Part shown: positions 61,072-64,000 of the stretch, in pieces
Layout: each line of letters opens with the position of its first letter
Numbering within the stretch: the first letter of the stretch is position 1
Assembly (NCBI GenBank): GCA_030750975.1
Contig: JASMHC010000016.1
Location: forward strand, 62,001 to 126,000
Direction: 5' to 3'
Source of the DNA: Paracoccaceae bacterium
GTDB lineage: Bacteria; Pseudomonadota; Alphaproteobacteria; Rhodobacterales; Rhodobacteraceae
DNA: 64,000 nt
Notes under the pieces: model-generated
What the model was told of the DNA's origin: nothing
What the model saw: the letters and a program-made list of their open reading frames with translations, nothing else
Databases searched by the model: none
Position numbers and translations under genes: made by a program

Positions 61072-61874
61072 CGGATCAGGTTCGGCCGTATCCGCAATTT
61101 CCGACGCGAATCCTGTGGCAGATGCCGGTTCAGCCGCCTGTTGACCAATCCGAAAAACCCGATGACGATCAGCGTCAGCAGGATGAAATATCCCGCCAAA
61201 ATCGGGTAAGGCACGAAGGGATTAAATGTCTTGTCCGCAAAATATTTCGCGTAATACAGTGCATCGCCTTTTTGCTGGAACGCTGGAAAGCCAGAGAAGA
61301 AGACCAGCGTGGTCGCGTGGAACAGGAAGATCGCTTCATTGGTATAGGCCGGCCAGGCAAGGCGAAGCATGGTGGGCCAGGTGATTTTGCGAAACCGCAG
61401 GAAGCCTGAAAACCCATAAGCGTCGGCGGCCTCTAAATCGCCCTTGGGGATCGACAGCAAAGCCCCGTAGAAAATCTCGCCCGAATAGGCGGCGGTGTTC
61501 AAAAACAGCACCACCAAGGCCCCAAGCCACGCCGCGGTGAACGGGGCCAGGATCGGGATGGCCCCCTTGAGGTTCAGAAACAGGAAATAGGCAAAGAAGA
61601 ACTGGATAAACAGCGGAGAGCCGCGGAACAGGAATATGAACCACTCGGAAAACTTGCGGACCCACCAGATTTGCGAGGCCTTGCCCAAGGCCACGGCGGT
61701 CGCGAGAAAGAAACCGCCAAACAGGGCAAGCACACCGAAATAGATGTTCCACAGCATGCCCGAGCCGATCAGCACTACCTGCTGGCAAATGGTGAAATCC
61801 GACCGGGGCAGCAGCCGCTCTCCGATTCCGATCGAGCGGAGACTGTAATCGGCGATAACCTCAAGGCAGCTCAT
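61068..61874 (-). CDS. Polar amino-acid ABC transporter permease (HisM/ArtM-like)
   Basis: A 268-residue inner-membrane permease with about five helices and the EAA-loop region IPKGDLEAADAYGFSGFLRFRKITWP. The FRGSPLFIQFFF motif is usual in His/Arg/octopine permeases. The ATG at 61874 (MSCLEVIADYSLRS) overlaps the second permease gene by 4 bases; the frame is open further upstream inside that gene. Works with the permease, binding protein and ATPase that follow to the right. Confidence 0.88.
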   Translation of the reverse strand: MSCLEVIADYSLRSIGIGERLLPRSDFTICQQVVLIGSGMLWNIYFGVLALFGGFFLATAVALGKASQIWWVRKFSEWFIFLFRGSPLFIQFFFAYFLFLNLKGAIPILAPFTAAWLGALVVLFLNTAAYSGEIFYGALLSIPKGDLEAADAYGFSGFLRFRKITWPTMLRLAWPAYTNEAIFLFHATTLVFFSGFPAFQQKGDALYYAKYFADKTFNPFVPYPILAGYFILLTLIVIGFFGLVNRRLNRHLPQDSRRKLRIRPNLIR

Positions 61875-62755
61875 GCGGCGGCCTTTCTTTGGGCTTCGCC
61901 GCCTGCCGTGGCCTGACCATGGGTCAGGCGCTTCATGATGCGATCCAGAACGACCTCGGAAACCTTGGTGAACGCGAGGTAAAACACCAACAGGACAAGG
62001 AAGTACCACATGCGCCAGTCCCCATGGGGGTAATCCGTGAATCTCGGGCTTTTTGTTCCGCCCAGTTCGCGTGCCCAATAAACGATGTCTTCAACCCCCA
62101 GCAGGAATAAAAGAGGTGTTGCCTTGATCAAGACCATCCAAAGATTGGACAAACCGGGCAATGCATAAACCCACATCTGCGGAACGAGGATTCGCCAGAA
62201 GGTTTGCCGTTGGGACATCCCATAGGCTTCGGCGGTTTCCAGTTGCGCCTTGGGAACCGCACGCATGGCACCGTAAAGCACATTTGCCGCGAAAGCGCCG
62301 AAAACGATTGCGAAGGTCAGGACCGCCAGAAAGAACCCGTATGTTTCGTGAACCCACTGGGGTGCATTGCCAAGTGGCAATTTGGCCGCCTGACAGACGA
62401 TGAAGTCATTGCCCTGGCGGATTGGTTCCTCCCAATCCGGGCATTTTACTTTGTGGCGCAGATACTCAAAGGCCTGGTCCAGCGCGATCACGAAAAACAG
62501 GAAGAACGCGATGTCCGGTACGCCGCGCACGATGGCGATGTAACCTTTTCCCAGCACGGCCAATGGGCCAATCCGCGACCGTGCCAACATGGCCCCGCCA
62601 AAGCCGAATGCAAGCGCGGTGGGGGCGGTGATGGCCAATAGCGCCAGAACCGTGAAAAATGACAGATAGAACGAGATTTGCTTGCCAATCGTCAGATAGC
62701 AACTCAGCCAGGTCAGGCCTTCCAACGTCGATGGGTCTGCGCAATAGCTGAACAT
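61871..62755 (-). CDS. Polar amino-acid ABC transporter permease (HisQ/ArtQ-like)
   Basis: A 294-residue permease. Family motif AIVRGVPDIAFFLFFVIALDQAFEYL and EAA loop VPKAQLETAEAYGMSQRQTFWRILVPQMW. It is longer than HisQ (228), with an inserted periplasmic loop (KCPDWEEPIRQGNDFIVCQAAK). Downstream of the binding protein after a hairpin, so it is likely expressed at lower level. Confidence 0.88.
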   Translation of the reverse strand: MFSYCADPSTLEGLTWLSCYLTIGKQISFYLSFFTVLALLAITAPTALAFGFGGAMLARSRIGPLAVLGKGYIAIVRGVPDIAFFLFFVIALDQAFEYLRHKVKCPDWEEPIRQGNDFIVCQAAKLPLGNAPQWVHETYGFFLAVLTFAIVFGAFAANVLYGAMRAVPKAQLETAEAYGMSQRQTFWRILVPQMWVYALPGLSNLWMVLIKATPLLFLLGVEDIVYWARELGGTKSPRFTDYPHGDWRMWYFLVLLVFYLAFTKVSEVVLDRIMKRLTHGQATAGGEAQRKAAA

Positions 62756-62854
62756 GTTACATTTCCCCCAAGGGATTCCTTTCGTATGCGACGGCTTTAG
62801 TCAACATTGGGCTTTGAAAAGCCCAAAGGACGCCAAAAGCGCCAATCGCAAACA

Positions 62855-62882
62855 ACAAGGGGCGCAGGTTGGCGCCCCTTGT
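62855..62882 (-). terminator. Intercistronic hairpin after the amino-acid binding-protein gene
   Basis: ACAAGGGGCGC-N6-GCGCCCCTTGT, an 11-base stem 25 bases past the binding-protein stop on the minus strand. It would end or reduce transcription into the permease genes. The rest of the 151-base gap (62756-62906) holds no other clear signal. Confidence 0.75.
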
Positions 62883-62906
62883 CTTGAATTGGTTTGCAGA
62901 CCTGTC

Positions 62907-63623
62907 TTACTGCCAGGTCGAGGAAACTTCCCATTTCTCGATCAAAGCGTTCAGGCTGCCGTCGTCTTTCATCGACTGGATGGCTGCGTTGAAGGTTTCG
63001 CGCAGTTCGCCGTCGCTTTCACGGATACCCATGCCGACACCGCCGCCGATCTGCTCCATCCGATCAAGGATGACCATGCCATCCTGACCGTCGAACGTTG
63101 CCAGATAGCTCTGATCGGCAAGAACCGCGTCGGCTTCGCCGTTGCGTACAGCCGCAACGGTTTCTTCCGGTGTCGCGAATTCGATCAGCGTCCAGCCCGC
63201 GTTGGCAACGAAGGCGGCCTGAATGGTTGCGGTCTGTGCCGCAATCACGCCAGAGGTCACATCAAGACCGCTGTCCATGGCAAGGAATACCGACGGATCG
63301 GGCGGGGTATAGGCTTGGGTGAAGTCGATTACTTCGTCACGCTCGTCAGTTACGGACATTCCGGCGATAATGGTGTCATAGTTGCCTGACACGAGGTTCG
63401 GAATGATCGAATCCCATTCATTTGTGACCCATTCACATTCCAGATCGGCGCGGGCGCACAATTCGTCACCCAATTCACGCTCGAACCCGTCGATTTCGCC
63501 GGCATCGTTGATAAAGTTCCATGGTGCATAGGCACCTTCCGTGCCCATACGGACGACTGAATCGGCCATTGCAGCGCTTGCCGCGATTGCCAATACAGTG
63601 GTTGTCATTAGCAGTTTCTTCAT
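62907..63623 (-). CDS. Polar amino-acid ABC transporter substrate-binding protein
   Basis: A 238-residue periplasmic protein with a signal peptide cleaved after ASAAMA. Type II fold of the HisJ/LAO group: VRMGTEGAYAPWNFINDAGEIDGFE and IIAGMSVTDERDEVIDFTQAY. The Arg in the second segment usually binds the amino-acid carboxylate. Likely binds a basic amino acid or an opine-like compound; exact ligand cannot be told from sequence. Confidence 0.88.
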   Translation of the reverse strand: MKKLLMTTTVLAIAASAAMADSVVRMGTEGAYAPWNFINDAGEIDGFERELGDELCARADLECEWVTNEWDSIIPNLVSGNYDTIIAGMSVTDERDEVIDFTQAYTPPDPSVFLAMDSGLDVTSGVIAAQTATIQAAFVANAGWTLIEFATPEETVAAVRNGEADAVLADQSYLATFDGQDGMVILDRMEQIGGGVGMGIRESDGELRETFNAAIQSMKDDGSLNALIEKWEVSSTWQ

Positions 63624-63638
63624 TGCTTTCTCCCTTGG

Positions 63639-64000
63639 TTACGCATGAGACGTTGCAGAAAGAAATCCCTGCAAACGCTCGGTTTGGGGGCTGCCAAACA
63701 ATCTGTCCGGCGGCCCTTGTTCTTCGATTCGGCCCTGATGCAGGAACACGACGTGATCAGACGTGTCGGCGGCCATCTTCATGTCATGGGTGACCAAAAG
63801 CATGGTGCGCCCCTCGGACGCCAAATCTTTGATGACCTTGACGACCTCTTGTTCAAGCTCGGGATCCAATGCCGATGTCGGTTCGTCAAACAACAAGGCC
63901 TCAGGCTCCATGCACAATGCCCGGGCAATGGCGGCACGTTGTTGTTGCCCACCCGAAAGCTGGGCTGGCCAGGCGTCACATTTGTCGCCGATACCGACCT
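63639..64000 (-). CDS. Polar amino-acid ABC transporter ATP-binding protein, truncated by window end
   Basis: The C-terminal ~120 residues of an ATPase are visible; the N-terminal part with Walker A lies beyond 64000. Present are the signature LSGGQQQRAAIARAL, Walker B EALLFDEPTSALDPE, and the switch His in LLVTHDM. HisP/GlnQ family. 15 bases before the binding protein, so the operon order is ATPase, binding protein, permease, permease. Confidence 0.9.
   Translation of the reverse strand, partial: VGIGDKCDAWPAQLSGGQQQRAAIARALCMEPEALLFDEPTSALDPELEQEVVKVIKDLASEGRTMLLVTHDMKMAADTSDHVVFLHQGRIEEQGPPDRLFGSPQTERLQGFLSATSHA

Noticed and set aside
1-64000. CRISPR arrays, insertion sequences, prophage or integrase genes
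   Set aside because: No regularly spaced short repeats, transposase, integrase or phage structural genes were seen.

Overview
The window looks like chromosome of an alphaproteobacterium, most probably a Rhodobacterales (roseobacter-type) lithoheterotroph. The support is the gene set and its order: a full sox operon, a MobB-MoeA fusion, an NDUFA12-type complex I accessory subunit next to mlaD, DUF2155, aat and accBC, a GapR (DUF2312) gene, SLC5-type histidine kinase signalling, and GC-rich codon use. I see no prophage, insertion sequence, rRNA or CRISPR array. Genes are tightly packed, with many 4-base ATGA overlaps, and no gene-free stretch exceeds about 310 bases.

Layout. (1) 1-3754: end of a dTDP-rhamnose operon (rfbB, a membrane acyltransferase, rfbD, rfbA). 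(2) 3747-14870: molybdenum/tungsten and formate block: DUF2478, fdhD, mobA, mobB-moeA fusion, a TusA-like protein, a two-gene NAD-linked formate dehydrogenase (fused NuoE/NuoF-like beta subunit plus alpha subunit), and a tungstate ABC transporter whose first gene overlaps the alpha-subunit gene. (3) 14871-28423: Rrf2 regulator with an FNR-like box, then soxT, soxR, soxS (minus strand) and soxVWXYZABCDEF (plus strand), with inverted repeats in the control regions. SoxD carries an in-frame tandem duplication and so has three CxxCH haem sites. (4) 28640-36536: clpP, clpX, a FkbM-methyltransferase/GT61 fusion, NDUFA12, mlaD, DUF2155, aat, accC, accB. (5) 36684-49769: acetyl-CoA synthetase, a branched-chain-type (HAAT) ABC transporter, a divergent short-chain-fatty-acid-type XRE regulator, a response regulator, a small membrane protein, an SLC5/STAC histidine kinase and a lone FliM/FliN-like protein. 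(6) 49809-51629: second sulfur island: two half-size YeeE/YedE-type membrane proteins and a persulfide-dioxygenase-like beta-lactamase-fold enzyme. (7) 51783-64000: a multifunctional fatty-acid oxidation protein, small proteins, gapR, a sulfotransferase-like protein, an iron-type ABC permease, a CAT-anticodon tRNA, purMN, rnd, sufE and a polar amino-acid ABC transporter cut by the window end.

How it fits together. Thiosulfate or sulfide would be oxidised in the periplasm by SoxXA, SoxYZ, SoxB and SoxCD, with SoxVW and SoxS supplying reductant and SoxT importing sulfur. The ArsR-type SoxR has the two cysteines expected of a persulfide sensor, and inverted repeats suited to such a protein lie before soxV and soxX. 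A related repeat sits before the persulfide-dioxygenase gene 34 kb away. The formate block supplies electrons as NADH and shares cofactor chemistry with SoxC. The acetate/short-chain acid block pairs an Acs enzyme with a CrbS-like sensor.

Most interesting signals: the triplicated haem layout of SoxD; a family of about 115-120 bp structured intergenic repeats (three copies plus one possible short derivative) whose ends coincide with stop codons of neighbouring genes; the translationally coupled formate dehydrogenase-tungstate transporter operon; and a set of candidate sulfur-regulator operators.
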